Shown here in pieces: positions 1-11,261 of a stretch of 64,000 nt of DNA. Within the stretch, counting starts at the first letter, position 1. Every line of letters begins with the position of its first letter. A model generated the notes under the pieces. It was not told the DNA's origin, made no database searches, and was given only the letters and a program-made list of their open reading frames with translations. This DNA is from Paraspadella gotoi (Eukaryota; Chaetognatha): NCBI GenBank assembly GCA_051294375.1, contig JBJCIZ010000239.1:167625-231624 (forward strand). Direction: 5' to 3'. Made by a program: the position numbers and the translations under genes.

Positions 1-447
1 AATCACTTAGCATTCGTAGAATTATTGTTCAAAGAATCTTGGGTTCATTCTCATCTCACGATTTAGCAACAATGCCAGTGGATATTCTGTTATTTCGTGG
101 TTATATTTAAAACTTGATTCAGACAATAGACATGTTAATATGAGAGAAAAGTTTATGATCACTTTAATACCAATAAAAATAGTTCATTGTCCACTTTTCA
201 CCTTACTTAAATCATATCTTACGTTACTCTTCTCCCGCGAGAATCTAGACTCCTTCGGCTTTGGAACTCTCAGCACCGAATCCAATACTATTTAATATCG
301 CCTTTGGTCCGCGCGGAAGTGGAATTATCTAACGCGGACGCGCCCCCTTAATTCCTCTTTGCGGGCTATGAACCTACAGAAAGGAAACTATCTTTTACAC
401 GCCGTCACGCATGCAAATTTCATTAGGTCTCCACTTTAATTACGAAG

Positions 448-478
<31 letters not shown>

Positions 479-2733
479 CAGAGGAGAGGAATTTAGTTTC
501 TGCAAATTGTTTATTGTTGGTTTTTTTTAGTTTTTGGTTTAACCGCAGTAGTTCAACAAAAAAATTTAAAATTTCGACTTACTGATTACTCGGATGAGGG
601 CAGATTCACAAACTTTAATTACTAACGAGTAAATTATCTAAATAGCTGATGAATGAAGTAACCGGAATGTTTGACCAATAAAAATCTTCCCTTAATGTAG
701 TTCAATAATTACGGGTATTTTTTAGTCAATAACCCACTCTCATATATTAAACAGCGGGGTTTAAGGGAAAAATTTTTTGCAAAAAAGATATAAAAGAACC
801 CCTATACCTCTTTTAGTTCCCCACCGGGGAACACGGTAGGAGAAATTGATTTTATGTATTTGATTTTTTTCTTTAAAAATAAAAAGAAAAAAAACCCCTC
901 TTAAAAGAAAATTATTCCCCCCTCCTTTCCCTCAAAACCAACAAAAAAACAAGACGCAACGGGAGAGGAGAGAGGAAGAAGAGCAGAGAGAGAGGTCTAG
1001 TTTTTAAATTTAGTCACGGAAGATGAGGAGAGATTGGATCTGCTGCAAAGTTTATACGCTAATGCGAGTTATAACTAAAACGTAATATTGACTAACATTA
1101 AGGGAGAATATTATGGTCAAGGACTCCTACTCATTCGGTCCAGCTATTTAATAAATTTAACTGCGAATTATATTAGAAAGAAGAGGTTTGAAATATCTCA
1201 GGTACCGAACATATACAAGGTGTCGAATTTATTTGTTGAGTCATAAAGGTTAAAAAGCACACAAAAAACTGAAAAACGCAAAGAACAATGCAGGGACTAA
1301 ATATCTGGACAATCACTGCTCCAGGTAGCGCCGAACCTCCATACTGCTACATCTCTCTCACTACTCTCCTCATGGCTCGTAAATTAAAGAGTGGAAGATC
1401 TTTAAAATGAAACTTTGGGCATGCAGTGACGGACTAAAAAAGAGTTTTCCATTTAGGTGTGGTTCATAGCACAGGAGGTTAGGGAGGGCGCGTCCGGTAG
1501 ATATTCCCAGCGTGATCCGCAGGTGCCTTAAGGATATAATGGAGGGTTTATTACGCACGGATCGTGGAGAGATTACCAAGCCAGAGAAGAGTCTAGATTT
1601 CAGCGAGAAGGATAAGTAAGAGGATATGAGTTAGATAAGAGGTGAAGATGACATGAAAACTATTTTGGTATTGTAATATAGAAGGATCAATAAAACTTTT
1701 TCACTCATAAATACATGTCTATTCTGTCAAGTGGGTTTAAATATACACGAAAAATAACAAATATCATTCCGCATTGTTCGAGTACACTGACCGAGAGCAC
1801 AATGACAAGATTTTGAGAACATAATTCTATCACGATCTAAGTGATGATTCCATGACTTCTATGACTGAGCCTAATTGAAACGAAGATATCGAACCTCTGG
1901 TTCTTCGTACATGGGCCTACTTTTGAGCGGTTAAAAGCATAAAACAGGTAGATAGTGACAACGAAAACGCCAGATCGAGCAGAAGCTCATCACTTTCCTA
2001 CTTCTCTCTCTTCTCTATCTCTTCTCTCGTCACCTCTCTCCATACGGCTTCTCGGAGTCTCTCTCTCGTCGACTCTCTCTATGACTGAGGAACGCACAAA
2101 AAGAGTATTAGACCCGCAGCGGCGCGCCAGATTTTTATTTTAGGCCAGGGCGACAGTATCAGGCGATAAAAATCCGTTACGAGAAATAATCCTGACTTCT
2201 CTCAGAACGAACATAACTTTGAAGACGAACGACGGCACAGGGACGACGTAAAACGAAGCCGAAAGAAGCGACAGGATGTACCTGGTTAACGACGAGACGA
2301 CCGACAAATTTGAGTTGGTCGACCGTTTACGCGGTTACATGTCCTGAGAGAGCTCATGGTAGGTCGTGAAGCCCCATGCTTCTTTGCCCTTCCGCATCCT
2401 CAGTCCTCTTCCTCGTCCCCTTGTCCCAGTAGGACCTCGGCCACTGGGTCGATTGTCTGCGAGAAGCAAAGGCCGCAACTTCACTTCTTCTTCTTTTCTT
2501 CTTTTCTCTTTTTTGTTTCTCCGTATTCTTCTTTTTTTGTCTTCTCTCGCTTTGACTTTTTATTTGGATCGCGAAACAGAATGCATTTCGATAGTTTCGG
2601 TGGGGGAGTCGTCGGCGGCGGCGCAGGCAGGCGAGTTCGGTTATTCTCTATGGCTAGCACTTCGGGCATTCTCCACTCGCCGAAGTGAGAGAGAGAGAGA
2701 GAGAGAGAGAGAGGAAGAGAGAGAGATGAAGAG

Positions 2734-2772
<39 letters not shown>

Positions 2773-3190
2773 GAGAGAGAGAGATTTTATTTTATTAGAT
2801 TTATTATGCACAAAATGTGAAAGTTTAATACAGTAACAATGCAATTGTTAATGAGCTGTACTTATATATGTATGTACTCATTATTTAAAAAATGTAAACA
2901 AATTAGCAATAAAATTACAATGTGGACTGACTATATGCATAGTTTACAATTTCAGTGTTTACAAATAGATCCCGTTCCTTTTTTAACATTCCACACTCTC
3001 TCTATACGAATCATGATATGCTTTAGTTTTTCTATGTTATTTGAGTATATATAAGAAAAGGGTATTTTATCAAGATTGCACATAAAATTTATGATTATAT
3101 TTAGGACAATAATTTAGTCTATGTTCTTCATCGTCTTGCTTGTTGAATTTTTCACAGGTTTAATTTATGGTAGAATTATAGTTCTTGCCG
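1..3190. other. No recognisable gene; intergenic or intronic DNA
   Basis: Mixed-composition DNA with GA runs near 445-480 and 2687-2785. Frames are short. A small open stretch at 2275-2346 (MYLVNDETTDKFELVDRLRG then YMS and stop) has natural-looking codon use. It has no clear splice sites, and I do not recognise it. Confidence 0.5.
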
Positions 3191-3238
3191 CACTCAAGCA
3201 TTCGAGAGAGAGAGAGAGAGACGAGAAAGAGAGAGAGA

Positions 3239-3290
<52 letters not shown>

Positions 3291-3580
3291 AGGAGAGAAG
3301 GAGAGAGAGAGAGAGAGAGAGGAGAAAGAGAGAGAAGGGAGAGAGAGAGAGAGAGAGAGAGAGGCTTTTGTGGTCTTATTTCATCCATTGAATGTCGTTA
3401 AGAAACATTAAAAACTAAACGACATTTTATCCAAAAACTATTTGAATATTGTTACACTGTTGTTTTTGTTGTTATTTATTTCTAAGAAATGAATAAGGAT
3501 TTTCTGTCCCGAGTTTTTTTTTTCGGTTTCTTGCCGACGAAAGAAACGATTGTATTGACCCGGAGGAAATAGAGAGAGAG

Positions 3581-3630
<50 letters not shown>

Positions 3631-3830
3631 GAGAGAGAGAGACGGTGACAGACGCCATTGTATTCCATTCCATGTGGAAACAAGAGAAGCGGACCCGATG
3701 CATCGGAAAGGTCACATTCTCTACTCTTCTCTCTCTCTCTCTCTCTCTCTCTGCTTACTCTCTCTCTCATCTCTCTCTCTTTTCTCTCTCTTCTCACTCT
3801 CTCAGTCACGTTCTTTTCACACCTCGCCCA
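3191..3830. repeat. Cluster of GA then CT microsatellites
   Basis: GA runs at 3205-3362 and 3570-3640 and CT runs at 3722-3805 form an inverted purine/pyrimidine arrangement about 0.5 kb across. The 3363-3510 stretch between them recurs at 8830-8968. Confidence 0.75.
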
Positions 3831-3899
3831 TTCTCCCCAATCACGAAAATGCCGGCGCGGATCAAAGTCCTCCATGAATTTTTTGAGTCTAGTCTCACG

Positions 3900-4530
3900 T
3901 TTTTTTTCTTTCCTCTTTTCCTCTCTTTTTGTTGTCTTCGTTTGCTTTCATTTATTCTTGCTTTCTTTTTCTCTCCTCTCTCTCTTTTGTGTCTTTCTGT
4001 CTTTTCTTTATTCTCTTATTTGCTTCTTTTTCTTTCTCTTCCTCTCTTTTGTGTCTTTCGTTCTTTATTTCATTATTTGCTTTTCTTCTCTTCCTCTTTC
4101 TTCTCTTATTGTTATTGCTCTCTCTTTCTCTGTTGTTCTCTTCATTTTATATCTTTTCTCCTCTTATCTCTCTTTTCCTCTTGTTCTCTATTGTGTCTTT
4201 CTTTCTTCATTTATTCTTATTGCTTCTTTTTCTTCCTCTTTCCTCTCTTTTGTTTGTCTTGCTTTTCTTTCATTTTTTCTTATTTACTTCTTTTTCTTCC
4301 TTTTTCCTCTCTTTTTTCTCTCTTTTCTTTCTTCTTTTCTTATTTGCTTCTTTTTCTTTCTTTTTCCTCTCTTTTGTCTTCTCTCTTTTCTTTCCTACAT
4401 TCTCATTTGCTTCTTTTTCTTTTATCTCTCCTCTTTTTTTTCTCTCTTTTATTTATTTTTTTTCTCTTTCCTCTCAATGTTTTCTTTCCTTCTATTCTTC
4501 ATTCTTATTTGTCTTTTTTGTTTCTTTTCT
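3900..4530 (+). repeat. Pyrimidine (CTTT/CTCT) tract, reference copy
   Basis: About 630 bp are almost pure C/T, with recurring TATTTGCTTCTTTTTC and TCCTCTCTTTTGT units. All three forward frames are open and read as Leu/Ser/Phe-rich polypeptides; this follows from composition and is not evidence of coding. Related tracts occur at 11262-11470 (+) and, as purine tracts, at 10350-10800, 14640-15010 and 22300-22840. Confidence 0.8.
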
Positions 4531-6521
4531 TAATCTAATGGGTTCCTCTCTGTTTTCTCCACCATTTAATCTTTGATATTTTTCAATAAACTAAGTTGGA
4601 TTTCCTACTATTTTCTTTGCCAGTTGTGATCAGCGGCTGGCCTTCTCAACTTCTTCTAGATATAACAAATATATATAACAATAATATTTTCCAAACAGGA
4701 ATTGAGTGTAAATATCTATTAGAAAACTGGAAACCTTTGGGTTGTTTAGATGCACGTCAACCCATCCATTAACAAAATAATAATTACCATTTATTATCCT
4801 CCATTTAACCACAAAAAAAAACCTTTTTAACAAAATAAAGATAGATCAATTCATATAGGATAATAGTATAGCTAATTAAATGCTATAAAAAACTAAAAAT
4901 TCAAAGATACCGTGTAAAGCAGCGTATATTAATTAGTTGAAATAATTAATTCCCAGATTGAATATTATTTTTTTATTCCGTGTTCAAAAGTCGAATGGTT
5001 TTCCACTTTCCTCGGCTCTTCGCCTTCATCAATTCACCAAACACCCACCATATGCCTCGATCATAATTAATAATTAATGTTAAGATTATTGAATTAAATT
5101 AATTATAATTAATACTAAGAAATACTTAAATTAATTAATTACTCCCTCCTCTTAAGCATAAACTCCAATATAAACTGGTGATGTGGTAGGATCGTGGAAT
5201 GAATGTATATTTTTGGTATGTGGGTAGTGGGGTTAAGTGGTGTGGTGATTGATCCGATATTAACGTTTCGATGAATATTCGTCCGAGTGGAAATGAGTTT
5301 AAATGAAAAAATAAGAAAAAAATCCTATTTCACTATTGAAATTTGCTATGTGGGTAGAAAGTGTGTTGAATGAAGCGTGAATATTCAAGTGTTTAGATGG
5401 ACACTCGTACTCGAAGTGGCTAAATATGAGCTTAAATGAAGTAAACATAGTTTGACGCAAACAATGTCGAATCTGCCCCTACGTAATTTAGCAAGTAATC
5501 CCAAGCCCCTAAACAGATATTATAATCACGATCCTCTTTGAGCATCATATACCTGAATAAAATGATCATTTTACAAAACAAAATAATAAAACAACCACTC
5601 TTATAAATAAGAAAATATATTAAATCAATTGATCCAATAAGTCAAAGAACCTGTGGCTCCGGCGCTCTAATCTCTTTTCAGAGCCGGATGTCGAACTGAA
5701 GTCTCGTTAACTGAACAAGCACATATTTTAATATTTTAATTATTAAAATAGAAAATTATTTTAATAATATAGTATATTAATATTGTTTTGTGCGAATTAT
5801 TTTTACTTTGCATAATATTTGTTAACTTGTGTTATAATTTTCTCTGTGAGATTTGCATAGAATTATTTTAAAGCTTTCTTAGATGCTTTTATGTAATACA
5901 ATTTTTATGGGCTAATCAAGATGAGTTTCCTTTAAAAAAAGACTAAATGTCTATAAAATTTTTTTTTTCAATTTCCTATGCATTTATGTAAATATTTAAA
6001 TGCTTCAATGTTATACTACTGCTTCACTCGTTAAAAAAGCGGGGATAAATTTTGGCCCGCCTATCACCCTGTGAATGTAAAGCGATCAGAATCAGAAAGA
6101 GATCAAAGGAATGAAAATCACCTTGTCACCAACCTAAATTTCATGTTTGCTAGATTTTTTGCGAAACGAAAGGATATTCCAAATGTACATTGTTGTATTG
6201 TACGTCGGGCACGAACTGAAGGTGTCAGGCGCTTAGAGGGACGGGGTGAACTTTTGCTATGCCCGGACTACATCATTATCCAAAATGAAAAAAAAAAAGT
6301 GACTGTAATCGAAAAAATCGAAAGTGGCGAAACAGTTCACGTAACAACCAAAGTTACTATCAAAATTGTGCGCACGGAAAATCTTGTCTTATCTCTTATT
6401 ATTTTAAGAAGTTACCCCTCTTTATATTAACTCCTTAATCAAGAACAAACAAATTTAATCTCCCGATTGAATAAAGACACTTCCAAATTCAAACTCTATC
6501 CCAATCCATGGGAATCAAAAC

Positions 6522-6768
6522 ATGAAACTCACCAAACAGCGGTTGGGACCATTCCTTTCGGCATCCTTTCTCACCGTCCCGCACCGCCCCGCCGCCACAG
6601 TACATTTGGTAACTAATCCTAAAAGAAATCGTCTTCAGCGTTTACATCTGGCTGGACCTTTCTCCCTCGACGGGAGAGAATTTCGAACTCGAAGTTGGAG
6701 GAGATTAGAATCTCGCGTGTGAGGTGCGACACGGCGAAAATGGGCCTGGATTGTCTTGAGAGAGGGTC
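6522..6768 (+). pseudogene. Frame-damaged copy of GT14 exon 1
   Basis: This + strand region aligns with the inverted exon at 20437-20645. Shared landmarks are ATG-A-CTCAC-AAAC-GC at the start, CCGCCGCCACAGT, TTTACATCTGGCTGGAC, CTCGACGGGAGAGAATT, and the donor GTCGTGAGAGG. Numerous small indels break the transmembrane and stem coding frame. It sits upstream of copies of exons 2 and 3 in the expected order, so this is the complete + strand module. Either it is the true location with uncorrected sequence, or it is an assembly duplicate. Confidence 0.6.
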
Positions 6769-7090
6769 GTGAGAGGCGATATCAATGCGATTAAGAAGGG
6801 CTAAGAATTGCGGTGGGGTAAAGACTAAGAACGGTTAGTTACGGATGTACAATCGAGCGTTCTTAAAGATGACAAAGGATTAAGATATTTTAAATCCAAT
6901 CTATTATATTTTACACGTAAATGAGGTCTTAATGTATTAATCGACTTGATTGATAATCTTTTTTTTTTTTGTTATAGTGTCAGTCTTCGTTGTCGTGAAA
7001 ATCGGTCATTTTTTTTTAGTGCTTGATGTTGTGAATTCGTAAGAATCAGTAGTTTTTTTGTCTCCCCCCTAAATATCTTTCATTCGTCAG

Positions 7091-7414
7091 ACCCGCGGAT
7101 CTTTCTCCTTCCGAAAGACGTTAATCGTACTTCACGCAATGACGTCCAGTTGCTCATCTCTTCAAATCTCGTCTGGGTTTTCGAGGCGGAAAGGAAAATC
7201 TCTCTTTCTCGCTCTCCTCTGGCCTTTGCCGTCCTGACCCACGTCGTCGTTATTTCCGAACAGAACGCTTCGGACTCCTGCGCGCCCTCACCGGCGGAAA
7301 TGACGTCGTCTGCGCTTGCACGTGGACGCTAAAGCGAAACGGCCACACTAGGGCGGCGCTGAGGAGAGTTGGGACGCTGTCTAGTATGGCGTCGGTTCGT
7401 AGAAAAAGAGGCTA
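7091..7414 (+). pseudogene. Frame-damaged copy of GT14 exon 2
   Basis: The sequence from ATTCGTCAG through AGAGGCTAGT parallels 17107-17418, including TGACGTC-AGTTGCTCATC, CTCTGGCCTTTGCCGTCC, GACGTCGTCTGC and TGGCGTCG. Extra or missing single bases, many in short homopolymers (CGCGGATC for CGCGAC; GAACAGAACGC for GAACAGACGC), destroy the frame. A SINE-like element follows at 7485-7795, at a site that is empty in the 17-kb copy. Confidence 0.65.
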
Positions 7415-7484
7415 GTTTCATTTACTTTTTTTTATTTCTACGGCTTATATATATAACAATCTATATACATTATAATATATATAT

Positions 7485-7795
7485 GTGGATTGCGCTAAGT
7501 GGTGGTCTCTGAAAAGATGCTGATCCGTAACGTTCTTATAACCCCCTCAAGCAGCCATGCAACGAGGTCCTGGCTTGGAACCAGGCTTTGGAGGGTTTGC
7601 CATGCCCCCAAGGCGGCTTTACGGCCGTCCTTCAACGCTTTCCCGCAGTGGTATGGTACCGGGTTGGGATTGAAACGGTTACCAGTGGTCATGAGTGATG
7701 GCTTTTTTACTCAATTGACGCCACCGGGTCACAACTGAAAGTGTCATGGATTCTAGCGGTGGTGAACCTAGGCAATGCACCGACGTACAGTATAC
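7485..7795 (-). mobile_element. SINE-like repeat type A, copy 1
   Basis: A roughly 300-bp element runs from GTGGATTGCGCTAAGTGG to CAATGCACCGACGTAC. Its minus strand carries a box B-like segment in other copies (GAGTTCAATCCC). Internal landmarks are AACCCCCTCAAGCAGCCATG, CTTGGAACCAGGCTT, GGCGGCTTTACGGCCGTCC and GTGGTCATGAG. It is flanked on both sides by AT dinucleotide runs, as in the other copies. It carries more indels than the copies near 50 kb. Confidence 0.7.
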
Positions 7796-8133
7796 ATTAG
7801 TCATGATGCGTATGTGGTTCGCTTTTGTGTTTTTTCTGTTTTTATTTTTTACCTCTATGATTTATCTATTTTTATTATTTAGTTAATTCCCGAAGTCACC
7901 TTACCATTTTATGGATTTAAAAAAAAATATACATTATCCGGAAAAAAAAAAACATTCTGTGGCGGTACATATTTCACACCGCCCTTCACATCCAACACCG
8001 ATCAGCCCATCTCATGTAAACTTGTTCGCAATGCTCCCAACTAAATTCAGGTGAAATAAGTCGTAAATCGATATTTTCTTTGTTTTCTTTTTCCAAAAGA
8101 TAAAGTTTCGATGTTTCCGCGTTCATCTTTCAG

Positions 8134-8430
8134 AATTAATGTGGTTTGGGCCCGATAATGTCCCTCGTGGACGGGCTCTGCTTTCATTGCGGCGCCACTC
8201 TGCTGGGCCCATGGACGTTTCAGTGGGACGCACGTTATCAACTTTGCGTCGACGGCGTTTTTCGTTGGCGACCAACGACGAGGTTATTTCTGCTTGAGAG
8301 ATTTCGTACACTGTTAGTTTTTGAGTCGCGCCGCGAGCGCCTCCTCCAAAAGCTGAGCAACTCTATTGTTTGAGAAATATCAAGAAGCAAGTGTTATTGG
8401 TCTACTTCGAGTCGTCGTAAACCGAACATC
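8134..8430 (+). pseudogene. Frame-damaged copy of GT14 exon 3
   Basis: After CATCTTTCAG the sequence follows the 18-kb exon (AATTAATGTGGTTTGGGCCC, ATCAACTTTGCGTCGACGGC, ACCGAACATC and then a GTGTGATACC donor region). It carries many single-base insertions, such as CCGATAATG for CCGAATG and GACGGGCTC for GACGCTC. The same 23-bp minisatellite follows in a degraded form (8435-8640). Confidence 0.65.
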
Positions 8431-8434
8431 GGTG

Positions 8435-8640
8435 TGATACCTCACCCTAGTCGTCCATCGGTTTTTACCACCCACTCCGTCAGTTTTTACTACCCTACTT
8501 CGTCAGGTTTTTTACCACCCTACTCCGTCAGTTTTTTACTAGTCCCCTATCCGTCAGTTTCTTACCTACCCCTGAACCCGGGTCGAGTTTTTACTACCCT
8601 ATCGATCGGTAGTTTTTACACCCTACTTCCAGTCAGATCG
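8435..8640 (+). repeat. 23-bp minisatellite after GT14 exon 3 copy 1
   Basis: Units such as CACCCTACTCCGTCAGTTTT repeat with many indels. The same array follows exon 3 at 18320-18523 (+) and 18695-18884 (inverted). Confidence 0.7.
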
Positions 8641-8784
8641 CCGCCACTATCTGGATTTTTATCGAAGGACGAAAATCTCGTTCACGAGATGTTGAATCGA
8701 CCGCATATTGGCAGGCGCGCGGATCCGGATGAACGAAAGATCCTACCACCTGGGCAGAGTTAAACTGGTTAAGGTACCTGTGTT

Positions 8785-8809
8785 NNNNNNNNNNNNNNNN
8801 NNNNNNNNN
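8785..8809. other. 25-N assembly gap
   Basis: One of five or more gaps of fixed size; other 25-N gaps are at 17051-17075, 18524-18548, 49098-49122 and 52833-52857. 10-N gaps are at 11252-11261, 18360-18369 and 29263-29272. Confidence 0.95.
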
Positions 8810-8968
8810 GAGAGAGAGAGAGAGAGAGAGGTTTTGTGCTATTCATCCCATTAATGTCGTTAAGAAACTTAAAAACTAAACGACATTTTATCCAAAACTA
8901 TTTGAATATTGTTACACTGTTGTTTTTGTTGTTATTTATTTCTAAGAAATGAATAAGAGATTTTCTGT
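8810..8968 (+). repeat. Copy of 3345-3510 between two N gaps
   Basis: A GA run followed by TCATCCCATTAATGTCGTTAAG, CGACATTTTATCC, CTGTTGTTTTTGTTGTTATT and GAAATGAATAAG repeats the sequence at 3363-3510 with small indels. It is isolated between a 25-N and a 321-N gap. Confidence 0.75.
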
Positions 8969-9289
8969 NNNNNNNNNNNNNNNNNNNNNNNNNNNNNNNN
9001 NNNNNNNNNNNNNNNNNNNNNNNNNNNNNNNNNNNNNNNNNNNNNNNNNNNNNNNNNNNNNNNNNNNNNNNNNNNNNNNNNNNNNNNNNNNNNNNNNNNN
9101 NNNNNNNNNNNNNNNNNNNNNNNNNNNNNNNNNNNNNNNNNNNNNNNNNNNNNNNNNNNNNNNNNNNNNNNNNNNNNNNNNNNNNNNNNNNNNNNNNNNN
9201 NNNNNNNNNNNNNNNNNNNNNNNNNNNNNNNNNNNNNNNNNNNNNNNNNNNNNNNNNNNNNNNNNNNNNNNNNNNNNNNNNNNNNNNNN
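8969..9289. other. 321-N assembly gap
   Basis: A sized gap. Others are 43318-43607 (290), 43915-44032 (118) and 56402-56593 (192). Confidence 0.95.
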
Positions 9290-10815
9290 ATTTTTTTTAA
9301 ATTTATATAAATATGTAAGTTGTGCTGCAGTAACAGCTCAGTCTAATCCGTTGAAAAACGATTGGCGCAGCCACAGGTTCTTTGACTTATTGATCAATTG
9401 ATTTTATATATATTTTCAATATTTATTAAGAGTGTGTTATTATTTGTTTTGTTATGATCACTTATCAGTTTATGATCTCAAGAGATCGTGATTATTATCT
9501 GTTTAGGCTGATTACTGCTAAATTATCGTAGGCAGATTCGACATTGTTTGCTCAAACTTGTTTCCATTTAAACTCATTTCTCCACTCGGACGATTCCATC
9601 TAAACTTGATTTCACGCTTCATCCAACACTTTCCTACCCACATAGCAAGAATTTCAAATAGTGAAATAGGATTTTTTTTTTCTAATTTTTCATTTAAACT
9701 CATTCCACTCGGACGATCTCATCGAAACTTAATATCCGGATCAATCACACACTTCCCTACCCACTCACAAAATTTCATTTTCATTCCATCCATCCAATCA
9801 CCAGTTAATTGGAGTTTAATGCTAAGGGGGAGTAATTAATTAATTATTAATTTTTGTAATTAATTAAATATTAATTAATTACAAATAATTAACAATTAAT
9901 TATTAATTATGATCGAGATTGTTGTTTTGTGATTGATAGGCGAGACAAAGTGGAAAACGATTTTGACACGAATAAAAAAAATATAATAATTAATTGGAAT
10001 TAATTATTTCATTAATTAATATACGTGTTCACTATCTTTTATTTTTATTTTTAGATTTAAAAGTAACTATTATTTATGATTTCTATTTTTTTTGTTAAAA
10101 TTTTTTTTGTGTTAAATATTTAAATGTAATATTATTTTTGTTTTTGATGGGGACGTGCATCTAAACAACCCAAGGTTTCCAGTTTTCTAATAGATATCGT
10201 ACACTCATTCCTGTTGGAAAATATTATTGTTATATATATTTGTTATATTCTAGAAGAAGTTGAGAAGGAGCGCTGATGACAAAACTGCAAAGAAATAGTA
10301 GGAAACCCTATTTATTGAAAAATATCAAAGAAAATGGTGGAAGAAAACAGAGAGAAACATTAGATTAAAAAGAAAAGAAACAAAAAAGACAAATAAGAAT
10401 GAAGAAAAGAAAGGAAAGAAAACATGAGAGGAAAGAGAAAAAAAATAAATAAAAGAGAGAAAAAAAAGAGGAGAGATAAAAGAAAAAGAAGCAAATGAGA
10501 ATTAGGAAAGAAAAGAGAAAGACAAAAGAGAGGAAAAAGGAAAGAAAAAGAAGCAATAAGAAAAGAAGAAGAAAAGAGGAAAAAAGAGAGGAAAAAGAAA
10601 GAAAAAGAAGTAAATAAGAAAAAATGAAAGAAAAGCAAGACAAACAAAAGAGAGGAAAGAGGAAGAAAAAGAGCAATAGAATAAATGAAGAAAGAAAGAC
10701 AACAAAAGAGAGGAAAGAGGAAAGAAAAAGAAGCAAATAAGAATAAATGAAAGAACAGAAAGACAACAAAAGAGAGGAAAGAGGAAAGAAAAAGAAGCAT
10801 AATAAATGAAAGAAC
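9290..10815 (-). repeat. Inverted partial copy of the mosaic module
   Basis: Read on the minus strand this follows the order of the 3.9-5.7 kb module: purine/pyrimidine tract (10350-10800), CAACTTCTTCTAGAATAT, AT-rich ATTAATTAATT runs, GGAGTAAT/ACTCC block, then GCGCCAATCG near 9350. It aligns even more closely with 21300-22840. It contains no gene. Confidence 0.7.
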
Positions 10816-11251
10816 ATTATTAATAAATATAATAATTTAATATTTTGTTCATTATTTTTACTTGCATAATATTTTTAACTTGTATAATTTTTTTAATTTG
10901 CATAATTTTTTAAACTTTTCAACTTTTTGTAAACAATTTTTATGGGCTATCTAAATATGTTCTTAAAAAAGACAAATTCTAAAAATTTTTTTTTTTCATT
11001 TCCTATGCATTTATAAATATTTAAATGCTTCAATGTTATACTATGCTTCACTCGTTAAAAAGCGATAAATTTTGGCCCGCCTTATCACCCTGTGAAAGAA
11101 AGCGATCAGAATCAGAAAGAGATCAGAATGAAAATCACCTCAAACTAAATCATGTTTGCTATTTTTTGCGAACGAAATAATTACATTGTTGTCATTGTAG
11201 TCGGGTCACGACTGAAGGTGTCACGCTTAGAGGAGGGGTGAACTTTGCTAT
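10816..11251 (+). repeat. Partial copy of the module (5.73-6.27 kb equivalent)
   Basis: The landmarks CCTATGCATTTATAAATATT, TGCTTCAATGTTATACTATG, GGCCCGCCTTATCACCCTG, GATCAGAATCAGAAAG and GAACTTTGCTAT match 5990-6260. It breaks off at a 10-N gap and joins an unrelated part of the module. Confidence 0.7.
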
Positions 11252-11261
11252 NNNNNNNNNN

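Larger units (their letters stand above)
3900..8784 (+). repeat. Reference copy of the mosaic module (pyrimidine tract, AT-rich repeats, GT14 exons 1-3)
   Basis: The order on the + strand is: pyrimidine tract (3.9-4.53 kb); CTCAACTTCTTCTAGA AT-rich segment (4.64-4.9); ATTAATTAATT runs (4.92-5.15); AAGCATAAACTCC (5.16); AGTCAAAGAACCTGTGGC (5.64); TGCTTCAATGTTATACTA (6.0); GAACTTTTGCTATGCCC (6.25); then exons 1-3. The same landmarks recur, whole or in part, at five or more other places up to 22.9 kb. The AT-rich part also contains true dispersed repeats, since related sequence lies at 59785-59900. Confidence 0.7.

Noticed and set aside
3645-4576. Long open frames of 215-297 codons in the CT-rich region
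   Set aside because: They are Leu/Ser/Phe readings of a pyrimidine tract that is open in all three frames. They have no motif and no splice context.
6071-6430. 119-codon frame (MNVKRSESERDQRNENHLVT...)
   Set aside because: Copies at 11.1, 12.7 and 20.9 kb do not keep this frame. It lies in the AT-rich repeat part of the module and has no family match.
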